The translations under genes and the position numbers were made by a program. The notes under the pieces were generated by a model. That model was not told the origin of the DNA and made no database searches. It saw nothing but the letters and a program-made list of their open reading frames with translations. From Salinarchaeum sp. IM2453 (GTDB taxonomy: Archaea; Halobacteriota; Halobacteria; Halobacteriales; Salinarchaeaceae), in NCBI RefSeq assembly GCF_019693215.1, contig NZ_CP081183.1, positions 2,545,226 to 2,609,225 of the forward strand: a stretch of 64,000 nt of DNA. The letters run 5' to 3'. Of the stretch, positions 42,765 through 50,935 are shown piece after piece. Numbering within the stretch: the stretch's first letter is position 1; every line of letters begins with the position of its first letter.

Positions 42765-43796
42765 TCAGCAAATGCGTGGCAGTTGTTGTCCCTGAGGTTC
42801 GGTCATGTACCGCTTTCCGAATCCAGTATCAAGGATAACACTACCCTGTCTTTGATCAGTTATCTCTCCAATAATAGCGGCATTGCGCCCAGCCTCAGTA
42901 TCTCGTATTGCGGATAAAACACGATCGGCATCTGGCTCGTCAACACAGAAGACAACTTTGCCCTCATTAGCGACATACAGCGGGTCAATTCCTAATAACT
43001 CACCCGCAGATGCGACGGCATCGTCAACCGGGATTGCCTCCTTGTCTATGGAAGCACCGACGTCAGCTTTCTGAGCCATTTCATTGAGTGCTGTTCCGAG
43101 GCCACCTCGTGTTGGATCCGTCATTGCTGTTATTTTACCGGCCTGTAGTGCAGCGTCAACAACCTCGTTAACCGGCGCGATATCGCTAGTTAAGTTACCT
43201 GAGATATCAATACCCTCACGTTCAGCCAAAAGTGCAATACCATGATCACCAACTGTACCAGAGACAATTATCTTATCCCCAGGTGACTGACTGGCATCAG
43301 ATATGTGACCTCCTTTGTCAATATCGCCGATTGCTGTCGTATTAATCGCGAGCGTGTCTATTTCACCGCTGCCCATTACTTTCGTGTCCCCGGTTGTGAC
43401 TGTACATCCCACCTCATCGCAGGTTTGTTTCATTGAATCGAGTACAGCATCGATTGTTTCGACCGCTGTCCCCTCTTCAATAATCAACGAACAAGTAATT
43501 GAGAGTGGAGTAGTTGCTCCCATCACTGCCAGATCATTGACAGTTCCAGCAATAGCGAGCTGTCCAATATCACCACCAGGGAAAAAGAGCGGGGAAATAA
43601 CGTGACTGTCTGTAGTTATCACGACAGATTTGGTGCCGATTTCATGAACAGCTCCATCATCCATTGCCTGTAAGCCAACGGTTGTACTAGATGTCTGTCG
43701 TCCATTAAATCGAGAGACAACGTAGTCCTCAAGATATGATCGCATCTTCTTGCTGCCAGCTCCATGGGCGATAGTGATAGTATCTTCGTCGGTCAT
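42765..43796 (-). CDS. hypE: HypE, cyanide-ligand-forming maturation protein
   Basis: A 343-residue PurM-like protein (SKKMRSYLEDYVVSRFNGRQ, VITTDSHVISPLFFPGGDIG, TTGDTKVMGSGEIDTLAIN). It ends with GQQLPRIC: the conserved C-terminal PRIC whose Cys carries the thiocarbamate that HypE dehydrates with ATP to thiocyanate. The start ATG overlaps the hypD stop by four bases, an indication of translational coupling. A part of this gene is duplicated at 38350-38415. Confidence 0.93.
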   Translation of the reverse strand: MTDEDTITIAHGAGSKKMRSYLEDYVVSRFNGRQTSSTTVGLQAMDDGAVHEIGTKSVVITTDSHVISPLFFPGGDIGQLAIAGTVNDLAVMGATTPLSITCSLIIEEGTAVETIDAVLDSMKQTCDEVGCTVTTGDTKVMGSGEIDTLAINTTAIGDIDKGGHISDASQSPGDKIIVSGTVGDHGIALLAEREGIDISGNLTSDIAPVNEVVDAALQAGKITAMTDPTRGGLGTALNEMAQKADVGASIDKEAIPVDDAVASAGELLGIDPLYVANEGKVVFCVDEPDADRVLSAIRDTEAGRNAAIIGEITDQRQGSVILDTGFGKRYMTEPQGQQLPRIC

Positions 43797-44899
43797 AGTT
43801 CCGGTAACCCTCCATATTCGAGTTTAATTTTACAAGCCCCCTCATCAGAGACCATGCAGGCTCCAACCGGATTATCTGGTGTGCATTCCTCGCCAAAGAG
43901 ATCACAATCATCCGGAGACGAGATGCCAGCCATAATATCCCCACAGATACACTGATCGGTCAACATATCCGTGTTATCTGACACCGACTCAGTTTCAAAT
44001 TGCTGTCTAGCACTGTGCTGGTGATACTCATCTCGGATAGTAAAGTTTGCATCTGGGATGTTGGCGATCCCTCGCCATTCTCCTGAGGTGCGTTCAAACA
44101 CTTGCTCAATAGCCTGCATAGCTGCTTTGTTGCCCTCTTTTGAGACACATCGAGGATATGCATTTTTTACTGCCACTTGGTCGCATTCAACTAATTCTAA
44201 GATTTCTTGAACACCATATAGAACGTCAATCGGTTCGAACCCTCCCACGACCACCGGTATGTCGTGCCGTTTAGCAACCGATCCGAACAACTCATATCCG
44301 GTAATCGTTGCGGCGTGTCCAGCAGCTAAAAATGCATCAACATCTGTCGATGGCATTTCGGCGACTACTTCCATTGCAGGGGGAACGTACTTGTGTGCAG
44401 AAAGAACGTAGAAATTATCTGGTGGATTGCTTTGAAGCACAGCAGCCGTCGAAGCTGCTGTTGTTTCAAATCCCGTCGCAAAGAATATAACATCTTGGTC
44501 CGGATTCTCTTCTGCGAGAGTTACTGCATCGCTTGCACTGTAGACAACCTCAACAGACGCGCCATTTGCTTTGGCGTCAGCTAAGCTTTTGGAAGATCCA
44601 GGAACACGGAACATATCGCCGTATGTTGCAACCAGTTTACCTGATTCGGCAAGGGCTACCGCTTCGTCTACTTCAGGCATATTCGTGACACATACCGGAC
44701 ACCCTGGGCCCATTGTTACGGAGAGTGAAGAAGGTAGCAGTTCACGCAGGCCGAACTTAGCGATCACCTGTTCATGACTTCCACATACGTGCATGACTTC
44801 GATATCACGGTCGATGGAATCCATCTGCTCGTCGATTGTATCAGCTAATTCCTCTGCTTTCTGTGTGTCACGGTATTTCAGGTCTCCTAAACTCGTCAT
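43793..44899 (-). CDS. hypD: HypD, iron-sulfur scaffold for Fe(CN)2CO assembly
   Basis: A 368-residue protein with CGSHEQVIAKFGLRELLP, GPGCPVCVTNMPEVDEA (GPGCPVC motif), ATGFETTAASTAA, and a C-terminal [4Fe-4S] region CICGDIMAGISSPDDC...CTPDNPVGAC. HypD forms the Fe(CN)2CO unit with HypC. It lies 2 bases after the hypC stop and overlaps hypE. All motif cysteines are present, so the protein should be active. Confidence 0.93.
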   Translation of the reverse strand: MTSLGDLKYRDTQKAEELADTIDEQMDSIDRDIEVMHVCGSHEQVIAKFGLRELLPSSLSVTMGPGCPVCVTNMPEVDEAVALAESGKLVATYGDMFRVPGSSKSLADAKANGASVEVVYSASDAVTLAEENPDQDVIFFATGFETTAASTAAVLQSNPPDNFYVLSAHKYVPPAMEVVAEMPSTDVDAFLAAGHAATITGYELFGSVAKRHDIPVVVGGFEPIDVLYGVQEILELVECDQVAVKNAYPRCVSKEGNKAAMQAIEQVFERTSGEWRGIANIPDANFTIRDEYHQHSARQQFETESVSDNTDMLTDQCICGDIMAGISSPDDCDLFGEECTPDNPVGACMVSDEGACKIKLEYGGLPEL

Positions 44900-44901
44900 A
44901 G

Positions 44902-45207
44902 TTATTCTGATGGAACATGCCGCTTGCTATCCTCAAGATCAAGTTCTGCTTCTGCCGATACACCAATCTCCTCAAGTGCCGTCTCTTGGTCGTCCTCAAA
45001 TAGCGTCTCGTAAATTGCCATCGTCTTTTCGACCTCCTGTTTTGGGATTTTCCGAATCGCAAAGCCAGCGTGATTAAGGATGTAGTCACCTTCTTGTACA
45101 TCGGCATCAACAACATCCAGCCGAACTTCACGCTCAACACCCCAGAAATCAACCGTCGCTTGGTGGTCGTTAATTTCTTGAATTTCACCGGGAACACCAA
45201 GACACAT
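44902..45207 (-). CDS. hypC: HypC, hydrogenase maturation chaperone
   Basis: A 101-residue OB-fold protein. The true start is the ATG at 45207, giving the conserved MCLGVPGEI with the essential Cys as residue 2; a start three codons upstream would hide it. A HAGFAIRKI phrase at about residue 48 is also conserved. HypC carries the Fe group to the hydrogenase large subunit. Its start follows the protease stop by one base. Confidence 0.93.
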   Translation of the reverse strand: MCLGVPGEIQEINDHQATVDFWGVEREVRLDVVDADVQEGDYILNHAGFAIRKIPKQEVEKTMAIYETLFEDDQETALEEIGVSAEAELDLEDSKRHVPSE

Positions 45208-45208
45208 T

Positions 45209-45730
45209 CTATTCACCCCCGTCAGATATTGTTGTGTCGTATGTTTCTGCGTCTAAACCATTTGAGACGAGGATGTCAACAATCACGTCCACAGCGGTCT
45301 GAACGGCATTGGATACGTCCTCTGAAATTTCTTCTCCAAAGCTTGCAGAAGAAATACCAATGCCGACAAGGTATATGTCGGATGGGAATTCGTCCTCATA
45401 AATTGTGTTTCCCATTCTGAGAACATGCTCAACAGATAGATCATGGAGTGAATGCCCGAGGTTTTCTTCTCGAAGTTTATCTGGGGTTAGAACATAGACC
45501 TCGCCAGTTTCTAGTCCACTAATTGCATCGACAAGGATTGCTTGGTCATGATTACGCAACCGTGCAAGGACTCGAAACCCATCAACACCCACGCGCTCTG
45601 TATGAGCTATGTCACTGACGTCTTCGCTTTCAAGTTCCTCAACAACACGTAAGCCAACGCCGTCATCACCCATCACCGCATTCCCAATACCCAATACAAG
45701 CGGCTTTTGCTGTTGTGCTTTGGCAGACAT
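45209..45730 (-). CDS. Hydrogenase maturation protease (HyaD/HycI type)
   Basis: A 173-residue protein with GIGNAVMGDDGVGLRVVEEL (the GNxxxxDDGxG motif with a metal-binding Asp/Glu) and LVDAISGLETGEVYVLT, and HDLSVEHVLRM, the His and Asp set of the family. It removes the C-terminal tail of the large subunit after the nickel is bound. The tail to be removed here is likely the 20 residues after DPCIACAVH. Placed directly after the large-subunit gene, which is 3 bases away. Confidence 0.9.
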   Translation of the reverse strand: MSAKAQQQKPLVLGIGNAVMGDDGVGLRVVEELESEDVSDIAHTERVGVDGFRVLARLRNHDQAILVDAISGLETGEVYVLTPDKLREENLGHSLHDLSVEHVLRMGNTIYEDEFPSDIYLVGIGISSASFGEEISEDVSNAVQTAVDVIVDILVSNGLDAETYDTTISDGGE

Positions 45731-45732
45731 AG

Positions 45733-47247
45733 TTAGCTCTCAGTAGGTGCAGGAACAGGCTCTATCTCCTGTTTGAACTCTTCGTCAGGTGTTGAATAAT
45801 GGACGGCACAGGCGATACACGGATCATAGCTTCTGATCACATGCTCAACTTCGACAGGATTCGATTCGTCTGGAACAGACGTTCCAATGACAGCCTGCTC
45901 AACTGGACCGGGAGTGTCATTATAGTCTCGCGGGGAAAGATTCCATGCCGAAGGCGTGACAACCTGGTATTTATCTATTTCTCCATCTCGAATTTGTACC
46001 CAGTGTCCAAGTGCTCCCCGAGCAGCTTCCGTTAGTCCGAACGCATCGGTATTGTCGGGCTCTTCGAATGTGCCCATGAACGGAGCATCAAGATCGATGT
46101 TGTCTATCCACTCATGTGATTTTGCGGCCAGCCGTACAATTTCGTGTACTCGGGCTAACACGCGGCTAAATACACTAACTCCAAATTCATCCGCAATATC
46201 TGTGATCAGTGGGTCCTGATCAACCATCATCCGCGCAAGAGGTCCGGCTTCAGCAACTTTGCCATCATATCGAGGACATTTCGCCCATGTGTATGCATCG
46301 TTTTCTTCGACGTATTCTGGTTCGGTAATGCCATCGAATGGATGCTTGCTGCCTTCGTAGTCTGAGTACCACGAATACTTGACATGTTCTTTAATTTTCT
46401 CTTGGTCAAGCGGATGAATTGTACCGTCGTGGAATCCGCCAGGAAGCCACTTTTCTCCTGTTGAGTCGGGATATGCCCCGTACGCGATGAAGTGTCCGGG
46501 GCCCTCACCGATGTCAGTAAGCCCGAGCTCCGGGCCATATTGGATAATAACTCCAACATCGCTGTTTGCATGACTGGCATCTTCGTCAATCCATTCAAGA
46601 ACATCATCAACACTCTCATTCGCTAACCATCGCTCGACGCTGCAGCCAAGAACTGTTTCTTCAAGGAATGTTTGAACATCTGAGAGAAGTGAGGCTGCTT
46701 TTGCTTTGTCTTGAATAGATGGTTGGACAGGAGCGCCGGCTGGAACAAATGTTGAGTGAGGACGCTTTCCAGCAAAGATTCCGTGGATTTCAGTCAGATC
46801 CACACGGCGTTTAACAGCTTTTTTGTATGAACTACCCTCAAGCGGCTCAAACCGAGCGACAAGCTCTGGATACGCATCGTGGTCAGAATACTTCTCATTT
46901 GTCAGATCCGGACCAAACAGAACATACGTGTGAGCAGCATGGCTCATCATCGTTTCTGTCCCAAGCAGTAGGTTTCGTACTCGTTGTCCATTGGGAGGAA
47001 CAGTAGCATTGAAGGCATCATCAAGTGTTCGTGCTGATGCCATATTATGTGAGGAAGGACATACTCCACAGATTCTTGGGGTGATAACGAGTGCATCCTT
47101 GGGATCTCGGCCGCTGAGAATTTGTTCAAATCCACGGAACATTGCCGAGGTACTTTGGGCATCTGCTACTTCGCCATCAGAAAGATCGACAGTGAAATCT
47201 AGATGGCCTTCAAGCCGCGTGACAGGACTGAGATCTAGTTCTCCCAT
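45733..47247 (-). CDS. [NiFe] hydrogenase large (catalytic) subunit
   Basis: A 504-residue protein, start ATG 47247. A GGAGGTGA ribosome-binding site seven bases upstream overlaps the stop of the small-subunit gene, so the downstream ATG is preferred over the one at 47262. L1 motif RICGVCPSSH and L2 motif DPCIACAVH provide the four Ni-binding Cys. The 19 or so residues after the final His (STPDEEFKQEIEPVP...) are the removable tail. N-terminal MGELDLSPVTRLEGHLDF contains the conserved Glu. It splits or forms H2. No Tat signal is expected on this subunit. The closest type by memory is the uptake hydrogenases of group 1/2; a tree would be needed. Confidence 0.93.
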   Translation of the reverse strand: MGELDLSPVTRLEGHLDFTVDLSDGEVADAQSTSAMFRGFEQILSGRDPKDALVITPRICGVCPSSHNMASARTLDDAFNATVPPNGQRVRNLLLGTETMMSHAAHTYVLFGPDLTNEKYSDHDAYPELVARFEPLEGSSYKKAVKRRVDLTEIHGIFAGKRPHSTFVPAGAPVQPSIQDKAKAASLLSDVQTFLEETVLGCSVERWLANESVDDVLEWIDEDASHANSDVGVIIQYGPELGLTDIGEGPGHFIAYGAYPDSTGEKWLPGGFHDGTIHPLDQEKIKEHVKYSWYSDYEGSKHPFDGITEPEYVEENDAYTWAKCPRYDGKVAEAGPLARMMVDQDPLITDIADEFGVSVFSRVLARVHEIVRLAAKSHEWIDNIDLDAPFMGTFEEPDNTDAFGLTEAARGALGHWVQIRDGEIDKYQVVTPSAWNLSPRDYNDTPGPVEQAVIGTSVPDESNPVEVEHVIRSYDPCIACAVHYSTPDEEFKQEIEPVPAPTES

Positions 47248-47248
47248 C

Positions 47249-48244
47249 TCAGTCACCTCCACTATCCTCTGTTAGTCGTTCGGGCTTAGCTGCTTTCATG
47301 AATCCGGCTCCAAGAGAATATGCAAGCGCTTTCAGACCAGAGTGTGGTGTGAGCCCATCACGTCGCTCAAAGAACGGCATCTGTGCCTCTGGGAAGTCTG
47401 GCTGGTTACAGCCGTGACATGGAATCCCGACTTGTGTCAGACTCTTTTGTCGGTTCCATTTGTCTCGGTTACAGGGAGCGTGTGTATTTGGCCCTTCACA
47501 TCCCATATTCAGGTAAAGACACCCTTGGTCGCCGAATTCCTCGGCTGCTTCCTTGTACTCGTAGTGCTCGTTGCGGGGACATCCTTGGTGAACTGTGACG
47601 TCGTCAAAGAACGTTTTTGGCCGGTTATATTCGTCCAAAGACAGATCTTCACCACTCAATAACGCGCCAAGTGATTGAATGACCCAGTCAGGATGGACTG
47701 GACACCCTGAAATGTTAACCACGGGGAGTCCTGCGTTTGATCTAAACTCTTCTCCAAGGAGTCCGCCTTTCTCGCGACGATGAAACTGCAACCCTGTTGC
47801 ATCGGTCGGATTGGGGCCAGCAGCTGGAATGTTGCCGAAAGCCGCACATGTTCCAACAGCCACAACAAATTCTGCCTCCGGTGCTAGCATTTCTACCCAC
47901 TCCATCACGCTCTTTGATCCAATCAGGCATGCCATACCAGTTCCATCGGGTCCGGTTGGAACTGATCCCTCAACGATTAGCACATCGAGTGAAAGGTCTC
48001 CGCGTCCGAATTTCTCCAGTTTATCAAGGACTTCGGGACCGCTCGTCGGGTTAATGGTGTTCATGTACCCGAAATTAAAGTCAAACTCATCCATTGCTCC
48101 ATACAGATCGGGCTGCTGTACATTCATCATTGACATCGAACAGCCTGCGTCGGTCTGCCCTTGTAGCCATAAGACGTTGGCTGTCCCAGATTTGTCTGAG
48201 TCAGCTTGTGTGTGGGCTTGCTTACTCGACACTGTTTCTGACAT
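47249..48244 (-). CDS. [NiFe] hydrogenase small subunit, Asp in proximal-cluster motif
   Basis: A 331-residue protein, start ATG 48244. There is no Tat signal and no C-terminal membrane helix, so the enzyme appears cytosolic. Proximal cluster: VLWLQGQTDAGCSMSMM, where the usual CxxC is DxxC, with the other two ligands in VGTCAAFGN and NISGCPVHPDW. Distal cluster: TVHQGCPRNEHYEYK (His and Cys) and DQGCLYLNMGCEG. Medial cluster: HAPCNRDKWN and GIPCHGCNQPD, three Cys as in a [3Fe-4S] site. The H-x2-C-x-RNEHYE spacing is close to that of group 2-type (Hup/Huc-like) small subunits. It passes electrons from the active site to an unknown acceptor. Confidence 0.92.
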   Translation of the reverse strand: MSETVSSKQAHTQADSDKSGTANVLWLQGQTDAGCSMSMMNVQQPDLYGAMDEFDFNFGYMNTINPTSGPEVLDKLEKFGRGDLSLDVLIVEGSVPTGPDGTGMACLIGSKSVMEWVEMLAPEAEFVVAVGTCAAFGNIPAAGPNPTDATGLQFHRREKGGLLGEEFRSNAGLPVVNISGCPVHPDWVIQSLGALLSGEDLSLDEYNRPKTFFDDVTVHQGCPRNEHYEYKEAAEEFGDQGCLYLNMGCEGPNTHAPCNRDKWNRQKSLTQVGIPCHGCNQPDFPEAQMPFFERRDGLTPHSGLKALAYSLGAGFMKAAKPERLTEDSGGD

Positions 48245-48300
48245 TGGCCGACATATTTCACGGTAATAAATAAACGTAATATTACACACAGAGATTTGCC
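48245..48300 (-). promoter_or_regulatory. Hydrogenase operon promoter with palindrome
   Basis: On the minus strand a TATA-like TTTATTTATTACC (48262-48274) lies 18-30 bases before the ATG of the small subunit, so the transcript is probably leaderless or nearly so. Immediately upstream is the perfect palindrome GTAATATTAC (48276-48285), placed where an activator or repressor could overlap the BRE. The same site in the diverged repeat at 38542-38551 reads GTAACATTAC. Confidence 0.5.
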
Positions 48301-48373
48301 GGAGAACCGCATCATAGTACAAATAAACGTCGTGATTTTTCAGATGTTGAAAATTTGCCCACAGGAAGGTAAT
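48273..48373 (+). repeat. Promoter-region repeat, intact partner
   Basis: The partner of 38539-38640 (see there), in direct orientation 9.7 kb away. It includes the GTAATATTAC palindrome and the TTTTTCAG...TTGAAAATTTGCCCACA block. It is upstream of the hydrogenase operon, so it is the functional copy. Confidence 0.65.
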
Positions 48374-48639
48374 AGCAAACGCTCGAGTACGCTTCCTGAA
48401 GTTGCCTTAGATAGGGAGTAATAGAAGTTTAGTAAAATTATATATAATATAAACTATATAATTCAAATAACATCACTTTAGGAGTATTTTTGAAGAATTA
48501 GTATATTTTTTGGAACAGGATTATATTTTTTATTCCTATACTATATACCTTATTTTTTGAATTATATTGTCTTATTTGCTATTTGTGTTGAAAAATGGAA
48601 TAAATCTTTTGAGAATCATTTCTTTATTTATTTGTGTAT
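48374..48639. other. Very AT-rich intergenic region
   Basis: A+T-rich DNA between the hydrogenase promoter and the end of the acyl-CoA ligase gene. No gene or RNA was recognised. Confidence 0.4.
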
Positions 48640-50340
48640 TTATTTGATATTAGTTGACCTCTCTTTTTCTTCCAGTTCCCGAAGCTTAACGCGCTGGATT
48701 TTTCCACTGCTGGTCATTGGCAATGAGTCGGTGAATTCTATTTCGCGCGGGTACTCATGTTTTGCTAATTTCCCCTTTGCAAGTTCTTGAAGTTCTGATC
48801 GAAGATTTTCATCACCAGCAACGTCAGAAGCCAATTTAACATGTGCCTTAATAATCTCTCCTCTTTTTTCATCTGGCACCCCAATTACACCTGCCTGCTC
48901 GACATCAGGATGTTCTAGCAAAACACGTTCTACCTCAAGCGGGCCAACTCTGTATCCTGACGTGATAATAACGTCATCTGCTCGGGATTCGAACCAGACA
49001 TATCCATTTTCGTCCATTTTAGCATGATCGTCAGTTAAATACCAGCCGTTATGTTCCTTATTAGCAGTTGCATCTGGCCGATCAAGATACTTCTTGAAGA
49101 AGACCCGGTCATCCTGAGGCTTAACAGCAATTTCGCCGACTTCTCCTGGTGGAAGTTTTTCGTGCGTTTCTGGATCACGAATAGTTACATCGTATCCTGG
49201 AAGTGGCTTGCCCATACTTCCTGGCTTTACATCAAACCATCGCGATGAGTTCGATATGACAAGATTTAGCTCGGTTTGTCCGTAATATTCGTTAACAGCA
49301 AGATTATCAAAGTTCTGCTCTGCCCAGTCTAATATCTCCGGAGTAAGTGGCTCTCCTGCCGAAGCAATTGTCTGTAAAGCTAAATCGTACTCTGTTGGAT
49401 CTGCATCCATAAGCATCCGGAGTGCTGTAGGGGGAATCAAAGCGTTACTGATCTCATATGTTTCACAGAGGTCGAAAACGGAGTCAGGATCAAATCCTTG
49501 CATCGGCGCTGCAACAACTGTTGTACCGTGGTGCCAAGAGCCCATCAATAATCCTCCGAGTGCTGATGCCCATGCCCAGTCAGCAGGAGTCCAGTTAATG
49601 TTGTCACTGCTCAGGTTGCTATTGAAAAAGTTATGTGCAGCCGCAGCACGCCCCAGCCAAAGTCCGTGTCCGTGTAATACTCCCTTTGGTGGACCGGTTG
49701 ATCCGGATGTATACATGATTGTGCTGTCCGTTTCCGGTGTTGCCTCGACAATTTGCTGCTTATCCGAATACCCAGAGACGAACTCGTCGAAAGTGTGTGT
49801 CGGGGCGTTAACAGTCAAATCCGGATAGTTACTAGGCCCACTGCCGACATACCATGGGTGGCTATTCAACTGAATGGCAACATCAAGTCCATCATACTCA
49901 CTGGTAGCAGCTTCGACATCATCTGCTACGATTGGATCAAATATGATTGCATCCAATTCCGCATCGCTGGTTCGGTACGATATAGCATTTTCACCGTACA
50001 TCGTCGTCATCGGCACAGAAACAGCACCAAGTCGCCAAGCTGCTATGTGGGTTGTTGGGGTTTCGACCCGCTGAGGTGCAATGACTCCAATTCTATCTCC
50101 TTTCTCAATTCCGGAGTCAGCAAGTGCATTTGCTAACTGACCGGAAAGCCTATCGATATCTGCAAAGGTATACTGTTCTTCTGATACTGCATCGATGAGT
50201 GCTACCCGATCTTCCGGTCCCGGATCGGAATGATTTCGTAAGAAATCTCTTGCCGGATTAAATGAGTCAGGTAGATCCCATGTAAATTGTTCGCGAGCCT
50301 TCCTGTAGCTACTGAAGTCAGGCATGACTTGCCATGACAT
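48640..50340 (-). CDS. AMP-forming acyl-CoA synthetase
   Basis: A 566-residue ANL-superfamily ligase, start ATG 50340 (MSWQVMPDF); a later ATG at 50325 is also possible. Motifs: STIMYTSGSTGPPKGVLHGH (P-loop-like), NEYYGQTELNLV (A5-like Tyr-Gly-Gln-Thr-Glu), GWYLTDDHAKMDENGYVWFE (Tyr/Asp of A7), SRADDVIITSGYRVGPLEVE (hinge Arg), and MTSSGKIQRVKLRELEEKE with the catalytic Lys. It joins a carboxylic acid to CoA with ATP to AMP. It resembles medium-chain acyl- or acetyl-CoA synthetases; the acid is not known. The neighbourhood has a TRAP transporter and thiolase, so organic acid use is plausible. Confidence 0.9.
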   Translation of the reverse strand: MSWQVMPDFSSYRKAREQFTWDLPDSFNPARDFLRNHSDPGPEDRVALIDAVSEEQYTFADIDRLSGQLANALADSGIEKGDRIGVIAPQRVETPTTHIAAWRLGAVSVPMTTMYGENAISYRTSDAELDAIIFDPIVADDVEAATSEYDGLDVAIQLNSHPWYVGSGPSNYPDLTVNAPTHTFDEFVSGYSDKQQIVEATPETDSTIMYTSGSTGPPKGVLHGHGLWLGRAAAAHNFFNSNLSSDNINWTPADWAWASALGGLLMGSWHHGTTVVAAPMQGFDPDSVFDLCETYEISNALIPPTALRMLMDADPTEYDLALQTIASAGEPLTPEILDWAEQNFDNLAVNEYYGQTELNLVISNSSRWFDVKPGSMGKPLPGYDVTIRDPETHEKLPPGEVGEIAVKPQDDRVFFKKYLDRPDATANKEHNGWYLTDDHAKMDENGYVWFESRADDVIITSGYRVGPLEVERVLLEHPDVEQAGVIGVPDEKRGEIIKAHVKLASDVAGDENLRSELQELAKGKLAKHEYPREIEFTDSLPMTSSGKIQRVKLRELEEKERSTNIK

Positions 50341-50396
50341 GTAAAACAAAATCTATATTATTTGGTATTAATGGTTTCGGTTATACCAGTGACAAG

Positions 50397-50828
50397 TTAA
50401 TTTGTGCTTTCTGCAATCAATACAGGGATGTCCGTCTGTAGGATCACAGACTGTGCAACACTCCCAAACAATGCTTTTCCAACAGGACTTCGTTTACGTC
50501 CACCGACAACAATCATGTTCGCGGTAATTTCATTTGAGAGCTGTATAATTGTATCAACAGGATCCCCATGACGGCGATACAACTCAAGTGAATAGCCTTT
50601 ATGTTGAAGTTCATCAGCAAGGGACGCAATAGGTTGTGGGAACTCCTTCTCATAAAACTCTTCAGAGTTGATTGTTGACCACTGATCACTTTCGACTTCA
50701 AACTCTTCAAATACATTGAGGAGATGAAGGTTCGTTATTTCAGGATTAAATGGAAGACCAAGAAGTGTATTTTTGATATTAGTTATTTGGTTCTCTTCTT
50801 CTTCCACGGGAACAAGAATGTCTACCAT
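50397..50828 (-). CDS. Universal stress protein (UspA family)
   Basis: A 143-residue protein with N-terminal strand MVDILVPVEEEENQ and C-terminal VVGGRKRSPVGKALFGSVAQ followed by SVILQTDIPVLIAES, matching the Usp ATP-binding G-x2-G-x9-G(S/T) loop. Small Usp proteins are widespread in haloarchaea and respond to stress. It is placed downstream of nothing evident; the acyl-CoA ligase gene lies 56 bases further in the same direction and could be cotranscribed. Confidence 0.85.
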   Translation of the reverse strand: MVDILVPVEEEENQITNIKNTLLGLPFNPEITNLHLLNVFEEFEVESDQWSTINSEEFYEKEFPQPIASLADELQHKGYSLELYRRHGDPVDTIIQLSNEITANMIVVGGRKRSPVGKALFGSVAQSVILQTDIPVLIAESTN

Positions 50829-50935
50829 GGTAATCCAACTATTATGTATTTAGCATCTTAACTTTTGATGAGAAAATAACACGCTGGTGGTCTACGTGAA
50901 TTATTGGACACCAAAGTTAAGTGCAATCGATTACC

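Noticed and set aside
44221-44260. tRNA-like TTCGAACCC sequence
   Set aside because: It is inside hypD coding sequence, and no cloverleaf can be formed around it. No tRNA was found elsewhere either.
47249-48244. Firm assignment of the hydrogenase to group 1h because of the Asp ligand
   Set aside because: The Asp seems to be at the other position of the motif, and the rest of the small subunit looks closer to group 2-type proteins. The class needs a tree.
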